A stretch of DNA of 64,000 nucleotides from positions 1 to 64,000 of the forward strand of contig CAYJFZ010000006.1 of NCBI GenBank assembly GCA_964369975.1, in the 5' to 3' direction. This document shows, one piece after another, positions 8,096-17,250 of the stretch. This DNA comes from RGIG3102 sp964369975. GTDB lineage: Bacteria; Bacillota; Clostridia; Oscillospirales; Ruminococcaceae. A program made the translations under genes and the position numbers. The notes beneath the pieces were generated by a model. The model was given only the letters and a program-made list of their open reading frames with translations. It ran no database searches and was not told the origin of the DNA. Position 1 is the first letter of the stretch, and every line of letters starts with the position of its first letter.

Positions 8096-10302
8096 TGAAA
8101 ATTTTAATATGTAGCAGAGATAATGAATTCGCTTCAATATTATCAAAAAGACTAAGAAATGACTCCCACGAAATATATCTATTAACAGGGGAAGATGTAG
8201 CAAAAGAAGTGCATTCTACAAAAGTATTCCAAAAGTATGATTTTAGCTATAGCAATGAAAATGTAGTTAAAATTATGAGCAATATAGAAGTAGATGTTTT
8301 GATAATAGCAGGTCGCATTGACTTTGACTATAATGAGGGTAACTCACAAAAACAAACTGTTGAATATATTACAGGGGTAACAAATTTAATACTAAGTGCG
8401 AAAACTGCAAAAGTAAAAAGGGTTATATATTGCTCTTCTTTAGAAATTTTTGAGGATAATCAAGAAACTTTCTTAACAAAAGAGATAAGACCAGTTGCGA
8501 GCAGTTTTGATAAAAGCGCTCTTTTGCAAATGGATACATTTGTAAATGCTTGCAGAGATGAAGATATCTTAGTTGATGTAATAAGATTTCCAACTATTTA
8601 CGCAAACTATGCAAAAACTGTCTTTAGTAAAGACTTTTTAAGTAGGATGGTAATCGACTTTTTAGATAAAAAGAGCGTTGAATATATAAAAGGTGAAAAC
8701 CATATGGCTTTAAGCGTTAAAGATGCTGTGCAAGTTGTAATTAGTGTTATGAACAGCAAAAATGCAAATGAGTTATATCACATCGAAGCAGAAATTTGCA
8801 GTGAAGAAGAAATTGCAAATGAAGTTATAAACTTAAATTCAAAAGCGGATATTGTAACTCGTGAAGCGATGCACCAAAATGATAAAACAGAATTTCCTTT
8901 TGTTTTACTTGATGCAGATAACGACAGACTAAATTTTAAACCAAGATATAATATTAAATCCGAAGTAAAGGATTTTTATAAAAATATTAAAAACGATACT
9001 GTAAAAGTAAATAAAACTAACGATAATGCAAAAATAAGAAAAATAATTAGAACCTTAGTTGAAACTACAATTTTTTCACTCGCTATTTTTGCCTTAGAAT
9101 TTTTTGTTGCAACTTCAAACTTTGGCGTTGAAATAGATTTTTCTTTAATATTTGTTATTGTTATAGCTGTTATTTATGGTATGAGTTATGCGATGTATGC
9201 CACTGTTTTAGCTACAATTGCGCAGCTATTCTTTATAACGAATAATGTTATAGCTTCCTCTGCTACAATCGATTATCAGTTATTTATTCAGGTATTGCAA
9301 CTGACTGTTTGTGGTGTTATTGTAGGGCTGATGAGAGATAACTATAATAGGAAAAACCTTGATTTAGTAGAAAATAATGAATATAGTCAGCAACAATTAG
9401 CTGATATAACACGAATAAACGAGAGCAATATGTATGTTAAAAATATTTATGGCAAAAGGATAACAGCATACAGAAACTCTTTAGCAAGACTTTATAATAT
9501 AACAAGCCAATTAAGCTTTTTAGATGCAAGTAAAGTTATTTTCCAAACAGCGAAAGTTGTTAGTGAATTTATAGAAACAGACCATGTAGCTATCTATGTT
9601 TCAAGTAAGCAGTCAAGCTTTTTCAGGCTTTCAGCAGCGACTTCTGAAAAAGGGCGTACTATGGGTAAGTCTTTTGAATTAAATGAAGATGTTTACTTTT
9701 ATGATCAATTACAAAATAGAGAAATTTATATGAATAGGGAGTTCAACACTGAAAAACCTACTTATGTAAGTGCTGTTTACAATGAAGATGGCTCAGTGGA
9801 TGCTATCATAATGATATGGGCAATGGGCCTTGACCAAATCAGCTTATATCAAAGTTCACTTATCGCAGTTTTAAGCCGATTAGTTGAAAAAACTATGGTT
9901 AGTGCACTTGAATACGAAAATGTTTACTTTGAAAATTCATTTATTGGCGATACAAGAGTTATGGAAATTCAAGCATTTAAAGAAAAATTAGAAGTTTATG
10001 ATAATGGTGCGGAAAACGGGCTTATGTCTTACACTATTCTTAAACTTGATACTGGTATGGAAAAAGTAACACCGTTAGTTCTTTCTATTGTTGAAAAATT
10101 AGTTCGTGATACTGACTTTATAGGCTCTGATATGTACGATGTTTACATTTTATTAGCAAGTTCTGATGAAAAAGATACACAGTATGTTTTAGACAGATTT
10201 ATGAAAAACGGTATAAATTCAATGATAGTAGACAAAGAAGAAGTAATGAGAGAAAAGTTAAGAATAGATACAAGTAATGTTTTAAGGAGTAATTTTGGAT
10301 AA
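8095..10302 (+). CDS. pelD: PelD-like c-di-GMP receptor with N-terminal degenerate SDR domain
   Basis: 735 residues in four parts. Residues 1-290 resemble an NAD-dependent epimerase (SSLEIF, VDVIRFPTIYA, VKDAVQVVISVM), but the glycine-rich nucleotide loop is missing (MKILICSRDNEFASIL) and the YxxxK pair is replaced by FDKSA (138-142), so it is probably not catalytic. Residues 322-408 hold about four membrane helices. Residues 468-602 look like a GAF domain. Residues 635-735 resemble a GGDEF domain that has lost GGDEF (SDMYD in its place) but keeps the I-site, R671-D-T-D674. This membrane-GAF-degenerate-GGDEF order is that of PelD, which activates Pel synthesis when c-di-GMP binds RxxD. Its neighbours PelE-like, PelF and PelG support the call. 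Confidence 0.88.
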   Translation: MKILICSRDNEFASILSKRLRNDSHEIYLLTGEDVAKEVHSTKVFQKYDFSYSNENVVKIMSNIEVDVLIIAGRIDFDYNEGNSQKQTVEYITGVTNLILSAKTAKVKRVIYCSSLEIFEDNQETFLTKEIRPVASSFDKSALLQMDTFVNACRDEDILVDVIRFPTIYANYAKTVFSKDFLSRMVIDFLDKKSVEYIKGENHMALSVKDAVQVVISVMNSKNANELYHIEAEICSEEEIANEVINLNSKADIVTREAMHQNDKTEFPFVLLDADNDRLNFKPRYNIKSEVKDFYKNIKNDTVKVNKTNDNAKIRKIIRTLVETTIFSLAIFALEFFVATSNFGVEIDFSLIFVIVIAVIYGMSYAMYATVLATIAQLFFITNNVIASSATIDYQLFIQVLQLTVCGVIVGLMRDNYNRKNLDLVENNEYSQQQLADITRINESNMYVKNIYGKRITAYRNSLARLYNITSQLSFLDASKVIFQTAKVVSEFIETDHVAIYVSSKQSSFFRLSAATSEKGRTMGKSFELNEDVYFYDQLQNREIYMNREFNTEKPTYVSAVYNEDGSVDAIIMIWAMGLDQISLYQSSLIAVLSRLVEKTMVSALEYENVYFENSFIGDTRVMEIQAFKEKLEVYDNGAENGLMSYTILKLDTGMEKVTPLVLSIVEKLVRDTDFIGSDMYDVYILLASSDEKDTQYVLDRFMKNGINSMIVDKEEVMREKLRIDTSNVLRSNFG

Positions 10303-11197
10303 TCTTTACAATTTACTAATAATAAACGCAGTATTTGCATTGGCTTGTTTATTATTTTATATATTCACACGGAATACAAAAAAAGGCGTAGTAAGTGCAT
10401 TTTTTATCTTAGTTACGCCTATTGTAGGCCCTCTTTGTTTATTTTTTGCTCAACTGTATAATTTGATTTTTTACAGAAAAGAGCAGATGGAATTAAGTTT
10501 AGAAGAATTAAGTTTGAGTGATAGCAGAATAGATAAAGTAGTAGATATAGATATTGAAAAAGAAACAGATAAAATACCTTTAAGCGAAGCAATGCTTTCA
10601 ACAGATAGAAAAAATAGAAGAAAAGTGTTACTTGATGTATTAAAAAGCCCTAAAGATGAAGTAACTTTAAGTGTTATAAAAGAAGCTGCAAAAGATGAAG
10701 ATACAGAGGTTTCTCACTACGCTATTAGTTATATAACAGCGGCAACGACTTCTTTTAGAACAAGGGAAGAAGAAGCTTTTAAGTTTTTAAAAGAATATCC
10801 AAGTGTTGAAGCAAGGGTAAAATACATTGAATGTTTATGCGAGATTTTAAGCCCAAAATTCTTTACAGAGTTTGAGCAAGAAGTTTATATAGTTAGCTTA
10901 GATGAGCAAATTAGATTATTAAGGCAAGAGGATACACAGGCAGTAACTGGGATAATGCTAACTCAAATAGTTGGCTTATTTGATGAATTAGACCAGCAGA
11001 CAAAAGTGCTTGAATACTTATCTTATGCAAGAGAAATTGCAACAAAAGATTTAAACGCAACAAAACTATGCTTAAAGTACTACTTTAAGCACGAAGATAA
11101 GCAAAATTTCTCACAGCTTTTACAAGAAGTAAAGGTGTCAGTATTAGAACTTGATAGCGAGGTGTTAGATTGGATAAGATTTTACAATACTTTATAG
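10295..11197 (+). CDS. pelE: PelE-like membrane protein
   Basis: 300 residues starting at a TTG (10295) preceded by AAGGAG, overlapping pelD by eight bases. Two N-terminal membrane helices (about 5-50) precede a long cytoplasmic region of helical repeats of HEAT/TPR character (about 85-300; for example KSPKDEVTLSVIKEAAKDED and ISYITAATTSFRTREE). PelE proteins have exactly this two-helix plus helical-repeat layout and work with PelD and PelG in the synthase complex at the inner membrane. Sequence identity cannot be judged by eye, so the call rests on architecture and position between pelD and pelF/pelG. Confidence 0.7.
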   Translation: MDNLYNLLIINAVFALACLLFYIFTRNTKKGVVSAFFILVTPIVGPLCLFFAQLYNLIFYRKEQMELSLEELSLSDSRIDKVVDIDIEKETDKIPLSEAMLSTDRKNRRKVLLDVLKSPKDEVTLSVIKEAAKDEDTEVSHYAISYITAATTSFRTREEEAFKFLKEYPSVEARVKYIECLCEILSPKFFTEFEQEVYIVSLDEQIRLLRQEDTQAVTGIMLTQIVGLFDELDQQTKVLEYLSYAREIATKDLNATKLCLKYYFKHEDKQNFSQLLQEVKVSVLELDSEVLDWIRFYNTL

Positions 11198-13404
11198 GAT
11201 ATGATCCTTTAATTTTTTCTAATATTTTTTATTCAATACTTATGATTTTAGCATATATAGTTATATGCTTAATTGTGCCGTCTTGGTTTTTATATCCTTA
11301 TTTAAAGGAGAAAAGCTTTGCTTATAGGATAATGGCTTATCAAATAGCTTCTAATATATATATTAATTTATTTTCTTTTGTTTTAGCCTACCTTGGGATA
11401 TTTAACTCCTTTACAGTGTGGCTTTTTGTTATAATAGTGCCTGTATTAGTAGTGATGTATATTAATAAAAGGCGTTTGCCAAGCTTACTTAAAAATGTAA
11501 AAGAAGTGTTTTCAGATATATTGCTACGATTATACGGAACAAAAATGCTTATCCGTATGAGTGTAAAAGGCGTTAAAGGCTATATTAAAAAAATATATGC
11601 AAAATATATAAAAAATAAAGAAGCAGAAGTGTTTATTTTATTTTCGATTTTAGTTTGCGTATTTATGTTTTTTGGTAGTTTAAAATTCTCTCTTGAGGGA
11701 TATAGATATGCAGCTGCTGATGAAGAAGTTCATCTTTTTTGGATAAACTCACTTTTAGAAGGCGATGCATTCCCAAGGGGTTTATATCCTCATGCCTTGC
11801 ATTTTTTAGTGGCCACTTTAGTTTCATTTTTTTCTATTCCTGTAATAGAGGGTTATTTAGCGTTTGCCCCTGTTATTATAATTATGATACTGTTTAACTT
11901 TTACTTTATTTTAAGAGAGTTATTCAATTCAAGATTTGCACCTTTAGCTGGTATTGCAATTTATGCAATAGCAGATTTTACAAGTGTACATTCATACGAA
12001 AGATATTTTAAATCACTTCCGATGGACTTTGGTGTATTAACAGTTATAGCAACAATTTATTTTGTTATAAAATATGTTAAAAATCCAGACAAGCCTACCT
12101 GGTATTTAGTAATTGCTTCACTTGTACTATCAGTATATACCCACTTTTTCGATGCTATATTTATAATTTTCTTGTGTGTGCCACTTGCTGTATTTTTAAT
12201 ATGGACGATAATGAAGAAAAAATTAGTGAAAAATATGGTTATCGGCGGATTAATTGCAGTGGTTTTAGCCTTAGCTCCTTTTGGAGTAGGCCTTGCTTTG
12301 GGCTATCCTTTTGAGCAGTCGATGGACTGGGCTATGAGTGTTATTTCATCAAGTGTTGAAGAGGAAGAAGAAACAGTAATTCAAGAAGATACAAGCGAAG
12401 AAGTAATAGAAGAAGAAAAAACTTTAGAAGAACTTTTTACAGGTGCAACAGGAAAATTATCATTATTTTTATATAAAAATTCAATGATAGCAACAGTTAT
12501 GATTATATTAAATGCTTTAATGTTTTTATATGGTCTTATAATAATGATTTTCTTTAAAAGATTAAGAGAAAAAGGCATGATGTATATGCTGTTTTCATCA
12601 TTTTTATTCGTATTAATATTTTTATATCTCTGCGCATATTTTGGCTTGCCAGTCATTGTTATGGATACAAGATGTGCAAGTATAGGAGCAATTTTCTCAA
12701 TTCCTGTGTGGATGTTTTTATTTAATGTAGTAGATGATTTTTTAAGTTTAATATTTAGAAATAAATTTATTATAGTAAAAAATTCTTTAAATGCTCTTAT
12801 GGTAGTAGCTTTAATAGCAGGGCTTTTCATAACAGGTAATTTACATTATAGTAGATATTACAGCAGTACACTAACTCGAACAGAAGCTATAATTGCAAAA
12901 TATTTAATTACGCAAGAAGAAAAAAACACATGGACAGCGATAACTACAACAAACTCTTTAACCTTAATTGGCTCAAATGGGTATCACTATGAGCTTATAG
13001 ATATAATAGAGCATATACACGAGGGCGAAGAAGAAATATATATTCCTACACAAAATATATATATCATAGCTGAAATAGATGCAAAAGGATATAATTACCC
13101 AATTTATTTAGAGCACGATTTAACTATTCCGCAGCCAATTTATATTTCAGCAGATCTTGCCTTAGATGATAGTTTGTATGAAGCTTTTGATGGTTATGCT
13201 GAAAAAAGAAGTGTGCTTTATCAAGATTATAGACAACACATAATGTCTCATATTTATTTTTGGGTTCAAAAATTATCACAGGTTTACCCTGATGAAGTTA
13301 CAATAGCTTATCAAGACAGTGAGGCTGTTGTATATAAAATAGAGCAAGATCCATATTTTTTACTAAACTTATCTGTTGATTATTTAAGTGATTTGGAGGG
13401 ATAA
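11170..13404 (+). CDS. Large polytopic membrane protein of the Pel-like operon, GT-C-like
   Basis: 744 residues, starting at a TTG (11170) with GAGGTG just upstream and overlapping pelE by 28 bases. At least ten hydrophobic segments are visible. An early outside loop has an acidic motif ADEEVHLFW (about residue 182) followed by a His-containing stretch GLYPHALHF, the kind of Asp/Glu motif found in the first loop of GT-C lipid-sugar-dependent glycosyltransferases. A central acidic insert (SSVEEEEETVIQEDTSEE) separates two membrane blocks, and the C-terminal 150 residues look extracytoplasmic. I do not recognise a named family. A glycan-modifying or polymer-handling role is inferred only from fold type and neighbours. 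Confidence 0.55.
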   Translation: MDKILQYFIGYDPLIFSNIFYSILMILAYIVICLIVPSWFLYPYLKEKSFAYRIMAYQIASNIYINLFSFVLAYLGIFNSFTVWLFVIIVPVLVVMYINKRRLPSLLKNVKEVFSDILLRLYGTKMLIRMSVKGVKGYIKKIYAKYIKNKEAEVFILFSILVCVFMFFGSLKFSLEGYRYAAADEEVHLFWINSLLEGDAFPRGLYPHALHFLVATLVSFFSIPVIEGYLAFAPVIIIMILFNFYFILRELFNSRFAPLAGIAIYAIADFTSVHSYERYFKSLPMDFGVLTVIATIYFVIKYVKNPDKPTWYLVIASLVLSVYTHFFDAIFIIFLCVPLAVFLIWTIMKKKLVKNMVIGGLIAVVLALAPFGVGLALGYPFEQSMDWAMSVISSSVEEEEETVIQEDTSEEVIEEEKTLEELFTGATGKLSLFLYKNSMIATVMIILNALMFLYGLIIMIFFKRLREKGMMYMLFSSFLFVLIFLYLCAYFGLPVIVMDTRCASIGAIFSIPVWMFLFNVVDDFLSLIFRNKFIIVKNSLNALMVVALIAGLFITGNLHYSRYYSSTLTRTEAIIAKYLITQEEKNTWTAITTTNSLTLIGSNGYHYELIDIIEHIHEGEEEIYIPTQNIYIIAEIDAKGYNYPIYLEHDLTIPQPIYISADLALDDSLYEAFDGYAEKRSVLYQDYRQHIMSHIYFWVQKLSQVYPDEVTIAYQDSEAVVYKIEQDPYFLLNLSVDYLSDLEG

Positions 13405-13405
13405 A

Positions 13406-14158
13406 ATGAAAAAGAAAAAAATATTATTAATTATCCCAGCGTATAATGAGCAAAATAATATTATAAAGACCTTAAGGGACATAAAAAATTCTGATGCTTT
13501 AGAAAAAATGGATGTCCTTGTAATTAACGATGGCTCAAAAGATAATACAGAGCAATCAGTAAAAAATGAAGGCTTTGATGTATTAACTCAAATATTTAAC
13601 TCAGGCTATGGCACTGCTTTGCAAACAGGCTATAAATACGCAACAGATAATGGCTATGAATACCTTTTACAAATGGACGCAGATGGCCAGCATGATGTAA
13701 GAAACTTAGATAGGCTTTTAGAAAAAATAATACCTAATGAAAACAGTGATAAAAAACAAGCTGATATAGTAATAGGTACAAGATTTTTAAAAGGTAGTGA
13801 GAGTTTTTATATATCTAAATTAAAAATTATAGCTATAAAATTATTTAGATTTGTAATTAAATTAGTTACAAAATACGAATTAACAGACCCTACGAGTGGC
13901 CTAATGGGACTTAACAGAGCGGCATTTTCATACTATGCAAAATATATGAATTTTGATATAAAATATCCTGATTTAAATATGATAGTACAGATGCTTTTAT
14001 TAGGATATCATATAGAAGAAATACCAGCTATTATGCACGAAAGAACAGAAGGCGAGTCAATGCATGATGGGCTTATGAATGTAGCAAAATATATGCTAAT
14101 AATGACTTTAAGCACATTTAATGCGTTTATGAGATTTAGAAAAGGAAAGGGAAGATAG
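13406..14158 (+). CDS. GT2 glycosyltransferase, dolichol/polyprenyl-phosphate mannose synthase-like
   Basis: 250 residues. The catalytic GT-A domain has IPAYNEQNNI, DVLVINDGSKDNT, the metal-binding DADGQHD and GTRFLKG, then a C-terminal amphipathic or membrane-associated helix, as in DPM1-type enzymes that load a sugar onto a polyprenyl phosphate carrier. I chose ATG 13406, which has a GGAGGG ribosome binding site, over the in-frame ATG at 13388, which lacks one. It is one base past the previous stop. With the DUF2304 protein and the GT-C-like neighbour, this suggests lipid-linked sugar addition to the polymer outside the membrane. Confidence 0.8.
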   Translation: MKKKKILLIIPAYNEQNNIIKTLRDIKNSDALEKMDVLVINDGSKDNTEQSVKNEGFDVLTQIFNSGYGTALQTGYKYATDNGYEYLLQMDADGQHDVRNLDRLLEKIIPNENSDKKQADIVIGTRFLKGSESFYISKLKIIAIKLFRFVIKLVTKYELTDPTSGLMGLNRAAFSYYAKYMNFDIKYPDLNMIVQMLLLGYHIEEIPAIMHERTEGESMHDGLMNVAKYMLIMTLSTFNAFMRFRKGKGR

Positions 14159-14159
14159 C

Positions 14160-15806
14160 TTGAAAAAAGAAAAAGGCAAAATTCGTTTTGGAATTTATGT
14201 TTACATTTTGATATTTATAATATTGCTATTTGTAACTTTTCTTACCTTTATGCAAATTGAAAATTTTTTGTTTTTATCGCAGTATTCAAATGATTTAACT
14301 ACTAAAGAGCAAGTTGAAAAGCTTTATTCACAACAAGCACAAGACCTCTTTATACAAAATCAAGAAGAAGAAAATGTATTAGTTTTAAATGATGAAAGAG
14401 CTACTGTAATTATAGGCAGTGAAAATGATGATATGTTAAATATCGTATCTTCACAGCTAAGTAATTTAAAGGAAAATTACTATACTGTAAATTCAGTTAA
14501 TGAGTTATCACAAATTCATATTAATAATACTGATATCTTCATAGTAGCTGATCAAGATATTGCAATAAAAGATGTAGAATACTTATCACAGGTAGCAGAA
14601 AATAAGATTTTAGTGTTTATGAATGCTTTAAATTTTGAAGCACTCAATAATGCAAATATACAAGAAATAGTTGGAATTAGAAATTATATAGCAACTGATA
14701 ACTTTACAGGTTATAGAATATCACAAGACTTAGGCTTTAACTCAATGCAAGAACAGTTAGAAATCCGCTTTACAGCAGATGAAGTGGAGCTTGTTCCCAG
14801 TGTAAAAAAATATGCCTATGCCTTATCAGAAGATGAAACAATAAAAAATGAAGACTTACCACCCCTTGCTTGGATGTATGTAAATGGGGATGAATTAGTC
14901 TATGTTTACAATGCCGATATTTTCACTTCTCCCTTAGCGTATTCGTTTATTACAGAAATTTATTCACAGCTTAGTGAAGTGTTTATTTATCCTATTATTA
15001 ATGCTAATTTATTTATAGTAGATGGAATGCCTTATGCTGAAAATTTTTCATCTGACTATTTAAGCAGAAGATATAGTAGAGATGCACTAAATATGCAAAA
15101 CTCTGTACTATTTCCACAGTTTAACTCATCGCAAGAAAGATATAATTTAAGAATTACATGGTATACAAAAGAGTTTGAGGAACTGTTTTTATCAGAAGAT
15201 ATAAACATAAATTATTACTTAGACCAAATCACACTAAAACAAGGTGAAATAGCTAAAAACGAAGATGGTATCTTATTTACTCAAAGAGTAGTTAATAGTG
15301 TTTTAGTAGACTGGAATGAAGACTTTTTCTTTATAAATGCAGGCGATGAGGCTGTAAATATACCAATTATGCTAAAAGAAGGCGAACATGAAGAAGAAAT
15401 GATAGAAATTAGTGCTATGGCAAAAAGTACAGGCATAATTTCAATGTATTCGAATGTAGATGATTATTTATATGATACGGATAAAAGCTGGGTAGATTAT
15501 GGCTTAGAATATGAAAGCACATTAAACTATCAAGAAAATGAATTTTATTGGATAGATAAGGTAACTGCCAGTGAAGCTGCTAATAGAATTAGCACTTACC
15601 TATCAATAAATCCTATATATTCTCATACTGTGGATACATCGCAAATTTATATAGAAAATTTTATAGACCAAGCCTTTTTCTTAATGCAAACGCAAAAAGA
15701 AATTAAAGAAGTAGAGGGTGCAAGCTATGAAGAAGTAGGGCATAACTTATATCTAATAAGAGCAGAGGAACAAACAGTAAAAATATTTTATGAGGATTTA
15801 ATATGA
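14160..15806 (+). CDS. DUF2194-like extracytoplasmic protein, possible PelA-equivalent
   Basis: 548 residues from a TTG start with AAAGGGAAG upstream. One N-terminal membrane anchor (about 8-35) precedes an extracytoplasmic part. Residues 70-180 look like a Rossmann-like domain (ATVIIGSENDDML, then INNTDIFIVADQDI). The middle has INANLFIVDGMPYAENFSSD, which resembles the start of the hydrolase/deacetylase-like half of DUF2194 proteins (usually IDDFP), so the second acidic residue is changed here. The stop overlaps the pelF start by ATGA. The operon has no recognisable PelA hydrolase/deacetylase, and this anchored protein occupies its place. Enzyme activity is uncertain. Confidence 0.55.
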   Translation: MKKEKGKIRFGIYVYILIFIILLFVTFLTFMQIENFLFLSQYSNDLTTKEQVEKLYSQQAQDLFIQNQEEENVLVLNDERATVIIGSENDDMLNIVSSQLSNLKENYYTVNSVNELSQIHINNTDIFIVADQDIAIKDVEYLSQVAENKILVFMNALNFEALNNANIQEIVGIRNYIATDNFTGYRISQDLGFNSMQEQLEIRFTADEVELVPSVKKYAYALSEDETIKNEDLPPLAWMYVNGDELVYVYNADIFTSPLAYSFITEIYSQLSEVFIYPIINANLFIVDGMPYAENFSSDYLSRRYSRDALNMQNSVLFPQFNSSQERYNLRITWYTKEFEELFLSEDININYYLDQITLKQGEIAKNEDGILFTQRVVNSVLVDWNEDFFFINAGDEAVNIPIMLKEGEHEEEMIEISAMAKSTGIISMYSNVDDYLYDTDKSWVDYGLEYESTLNYQENEFYWIDKVTASEAANRISTYLSINPIYSHTVDTSQIYIENFIDQAFFLMQTQKEIKEVEGASYEEVGHNLYLIRAEEQTVKIFYEDLI

Positions 15807-17233
15807 GAGTTTGCATAATAGTTGAGGGTGCTTACCCTTATGTAACAGGTGGTGTTTCTACCTGGCTTCATCAATTAATACAGAATATGCCGCATATTGA
15901 ATTTGTCTTGCAAGTTATATCGGCAAAAAGAGAAAAAGGTAGAAAATTTAAGTATAAAATGCCTGACAATGTAGTTGAAGTACAAGAAATATTTTTATTA
16001 GATGATGAGCATATAGATTTTTTAACAAAACAAAAAGTTAAAATGAAGAAAAAAGAATATCAAGCCTTTAAGTCACTCATGTTTGGCAAAGATGTTGACT
16101 GGAATGAAATATTCGCTTTTTTCATTAAAAAGAATATAACAATAGATTCCATTTTATCAGGACACGATTTTTTTCAAATTGTAGCAGAATACCACGAAGA
16201 AAACTTTTCGGGTATTCCATTTACTGACTTTTTATGGGCGATGCGTTCAATGTATATGCCTTTATTTACAATACTAAACTCAAATCCTATAAAAGCTGAT
16301 TTATATCATGCTCTATCTTCTGGTTATGCAGCTATTTTAGGCTGTATGCAAAAAAAGATTTATAACAAACCTTATTTTTTAACAGAGCACGGGATATATT
16401 CAAGGGAGAGAGAAGAAGAAATAATTCGTGCTGATTGGGTTGAGGGTATTTATAAGGATTTATGGATAGACCAATTTAACAAAATGGGCTATTGCGGATA
16501 TGAATTTGCAAATCAAGTATCATCTTTGTTTCAAGGAGCTAAAGAGTTTCAAATCGAACTTGGCTGTGATAAAAACAAAGCGATTGTTATACCAAATGGT
16601 GTAGATGTTCAGCGCTATGGCAATGTAGTGCCAAAAGATGTTGATGATACAGGATTTAATATAGGCGTTATCGCTCGTATAGCAAGGATAAAAGACTTAA
16701 AAACTTTGATTATTGCCTTTAGCTATGCAAAGCAAAAAGATGATAGGCTAAAGTTATGGATGATGGGCTCAAGAGAAGATGATCCAGAATACACCTTAGA
16801 GTGTGATAAATTAATTGATAGATTAGATGTAAAAGATGTAAACTTTTTAGGTAATGTAAATGTTTTAGACTATATAGGTAAGATGGACTTATTCTTATTA
16901 AGTAGCATAAGTGAGGGCCAGCCTTTAGTTATATTAGAAGCATTTGCAGCTAAAAAGCCTTTTATAGCTACGAATGTTGGCAACTGTAAGGGATTAATCG
17001 AAGGAGAATTCGATGATTATGGAAAAGCAGGCTATGTTGTTTCTGTAACAGACTCACTTCAGATGGCATATGGCATTTTAAACATAGCAAGCAACGATGA
17101 ATTAAGAGAAAAAATGGGTATAATAGGCTATAATAGGGCTGTTGAGTTTTACGATAAAGATGATATTTATAATAGATATTTAGCAGTATATAATAAACTA
17201 ACAGCACCTAAGATAAAGTTTAAACGAGATTAA
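15803..17233 (+). CDS. pelF: PelF-type GT4 glycosyltransferase
   Basis: The cytoplasmic UDP-sugar glycosyltransferase that polymerises Pel. The N-terminus IVEGAYPYVTGGVSTWLHQL is the PelF signature. TEHGIYSREREEE is also conserved in PelF, and the C-terminal GT-B half has IARIARIKDLKTLI and the donor-site EX7E motif in SEGQPLVILEAFA. 476 residues agrees with the family. It overlaps the preceding gene by four bases and is followed after 17 bases by pelG, the usual order. The exact donor sugar (GalNAc or GlcNAc in known systems) cannot be read from the sequence. Confidence 0.93.
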   Translation: MRVCIIVEGAYPYVTGGVSTWLHQLIQNMPHIEFVLQVISAKREKGRKFKYKMPDNVVEVQEIFLLDDEHIDFLTKQKVKMKKKEYQAFKSLMFGKDVDWNEIFAFFIKKNITIDSILSGHDFFQIVAEYHEENFSGIPFTDFLWAMRSMYMPLFTILNSNPIKADLYHALSSGYAAILGCMQKKIYNKPYFLTEHGIYSREREEEIIRADWVEGIYKDLWIDQFNKMGYCGYEFANQVSSLFQGAKEFQIELGCDKNKAIVIPNGVDVQRYGNVVPKDVDDTGFNIGVIARIARIKDLKTLIIAFSYAKQKDDRLKLWMMGSREDDPEYTLECDKLIDRLDVKDVNFLGNVNVLDYIGKMDLFLLSSISEGQPLVILEAFAAKKPFIATNVGNCKGLIEGEFDDYGKAGYVVSVTDSLQMAYGILNIASNDELREKMGIIGYNRAVEFYDKDDIYNRYLAVYNKLTAPKIKFKRD

Positions 17234-17250
17234 AATTAAAAGGAGAAAAT

